Part shown: positions 31,316 through 32,270 of the stretch, one piece after another
Position numbering within the stretch: position 1 is the stretch's first letter
Layout: every line of letters starts with the position of its first letter
NCBI RefSeq assembly: GCF_018139695.1
Contig: NZ_JAGSOG010000083.1
Span: forward strand, 1-32,270
Direction of reading: 5' to 3'
Source of the DNA: Actinospica durhamensis
GTDB taxonomy: Bacteria > Actinomycetota > Actinomycetes > Streptomycetales > Catenulisporaceae
DNA length: 32,270 nt
Notes under the pieces: generated by a model
What the model was told of the DNA's origin: nothing
The model's input: only the letters and a program-made list of their open reading frames with translations
The model's database searches: none
Program-made: the position numbers and the translations under genes

Positions 31316-32270
31316 CGCGCGACGAGATCCGCCGGGTCGGTGTTCGCGCCGCACAGCACCACCACGACGTGTTCACCGTCGCGGGGCTTGTACGCACCCG
31401 ATCTCACCGCCGCCCACGCCGCGGCGCCGCCGTGTTCCACCGCGATGCGGCACTCCTCCCACAGGCTCCGGCGCGCCTCGACGATCGCCGCGTCCGTCAC
31501 CAGGACACTGCGCACGTGCTCACCCTGGGCGAGTTCATAAGCCATCTGCGACACGCGGCGCGCGCCGAGAGCGTCCGCGGCCACTGATTCCACCGGCACG
31601 TCCACCGGTCCGCCCGCGGCCAGCGCGGCGTTGAGGGCGCGGCAGTGCTCCGGTTCGACCGCGACGGCGCGGATTCCGGTGCCCGCCAGAGCCGCGGCCA
31701 CTCCGGCGAACAGGCCCCCTCCCCCGACCGCGACGACGATGCTGTGCACCGGCCCCGGCGCTCCGGCCAGGATCTCGGTGGCCAGGGTGCCCGCGCCGGC
31801 CGCGATCAGGGGATTGTCATAGGCGTGGGACAGGAAGGCCCCTGATTCGTCAGCGTAGGCGCGCGAGGCGGCGTACGCCTCGGCGTACTCGGTCCCGACC
31901 TGGCGCACGTCCGCGCCGTAGCCGCGCAGTTTGGCCACCTTGAACGCGGGGGCGGTCTCCGGGAGGAAGACGGTGGCGCGGGTGCCGGTGGCACGGGCGG
32001 CCCAGGCGCAGGCCAGGCCGGCGTTGCCGCCGGAGGCGATGACCACCCCGGCCGGCGGCAGGGTCCCGGCGCGCTGGTGCGCGGCGGCGAGGTTGGCCGC
32101 GCCGCGTGCCTTGAAGCTGCCGGTGTGCTGGAGGTATTCGAGGGCGAACGTCACCCGCGCGTCGCCGCACGCCGCACCGGGGTCGGCCGGGGCCAGGGCG
32201 ACCGGCCGGACGCGTCCGGCGATGCGTTCGGCTGCGGCCGCGACGTCGGCGGGACCGATCGGGGGCGGGG
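31312..32270 (-). CDS. PLP-dependent threonine/serine dehydratase-like enzyme (5' end outside window)
   Basis: About 318 residues are visible; the start lies beyond 32270. The first visible residues, PIGPADVAAAAERIAGRVRPVALAPAD, match the usual N-terminus, so only a few codons are missing. LEYLQHTGSFKARGAANL holds the PLP lysine, SGGNAGLACAWAARATGTRATVFLPE follows, and VAVGGGGLFAGVAAAL binds the phosphate. These are fold-type II signatures of serine/threonine dehydratases, which deaminate threonine or serine to a 2-oxoacid. There is no ACT-like regulatory domain, so it is probably a catabolic or stand-alone form. It overlaps the HD gene by 4 bases. Confidence 0.9.
   Translation of the reverse strand, partial: PPPIGPADVAAAAERIAGRVRPVALAPADPGAACGDARVTFALEYLQHTGSFKARGAANLAAAHQRAGTLPPAGVVIASGGNAGLACAWAARATGTRATVFLPETAPAFKVAKLRGYGADVRQVGTEYAEAYAASRAYADESGAFLSHAYDNPLIAAGAGTLATEILAGAPGPVHSIVVAVGGGGLFAGVAAALAGTGIRAVAVEPEHCRALNAALAAGGPVDVPVESVAADALGARRVSQMAYELAQGEHVRSVLVTDAAIVEARRSLWEECRIAVEHGGAAAWAAVRSGAYKPRDGEHVVVVLCGANTDPADLVAR

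Overview
The window is chromosomal DNA from a high-GC actinobacterium. Most stretches look about 70-75% G+C, GTG starts are common, and secreted carbohydrate-active enzymes carry Gly/Ser-rich linkers. The gene families (multi-CBM GH3, GH16-ricin B, a LRR-Roc-COR protein, a GlxA-type regulator, an SPFH/ribbon-helix-helix operon, a yybP-ykoY riboswitch upstream of terC) fit a soil filamentous actinomycete of the Streptomyces/Catenulispora/Actinospica kind. I cannot name the species. I saw no rRNA, tRNA, insertion sequence, phage integrase or CRISPR array.

Region 1 (1-4343): a large secreted GH3 enzyme with two CBM6 copies and a discoidin-type domain. Its promoter carries a perfect LacI/CebR-like operator. 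A bidirectional terminator follows. Region 2 (4350-11323, minus strand): a tight two-gene unit. An 842-residue unrecognised protein lies 18 bp upstream of a 1440-residue protein with 30 leucine-rich repeats, a Roc GTPase domain with an aberrant G4 motif, a COR-type region and a four-cysteine C-terminal cluster. This pair is my main candidate for something undescribed. Region 3 (11324-13612): a gene-poor stretch with an 11-bp minisatellite, a small secreted protein, an uncharacterised protein and a DUF302 protein.

Region 4 (13658-18808): a small phenolic-chemistry or resistance module. An MFS exporter and a TetR regulator share three matching operators. A 4-hydroxybenzoate-hydroxylase-like flavoenzyme and an O-methyltransferase with an extra N-terminal, possibly VOC-like, domain follow. 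Region 5 (18867-20431): a secreted GH16 glucanase with a ricin-B domain, under DasR-like and LacI-like sites.

Region 6 (20471-26321): an oxidoreductase, an IPT/TIG surface protein, an isochorismatase-family hydrolase with a GlxA-type AraC regulator, an SPFH/ribbon-helix-helix operon, and a TerC transporter. The TerC start codon lies behind a yybP-ykoY (Mn2+) riboswitch whose ribosome-binding-site switch can be read directly from the sequence.

Region 7 (26429-32270): housekeeping and accessory genes. They are a membrane-anchored protein with a Pro/Gly-rich tail, a DinB-family protein, an ADP-ribosylglycohydrolase, a tyrosine-phosphatase-like protein probably on a leaderless mRNA, a secreted membrane-anchored protein, an HD-domain hydrolase with an internal 10-residue tandem repeat, and a PLP-dependent dehydratase that runs off the right end and is translationally coupled to the HD gene.
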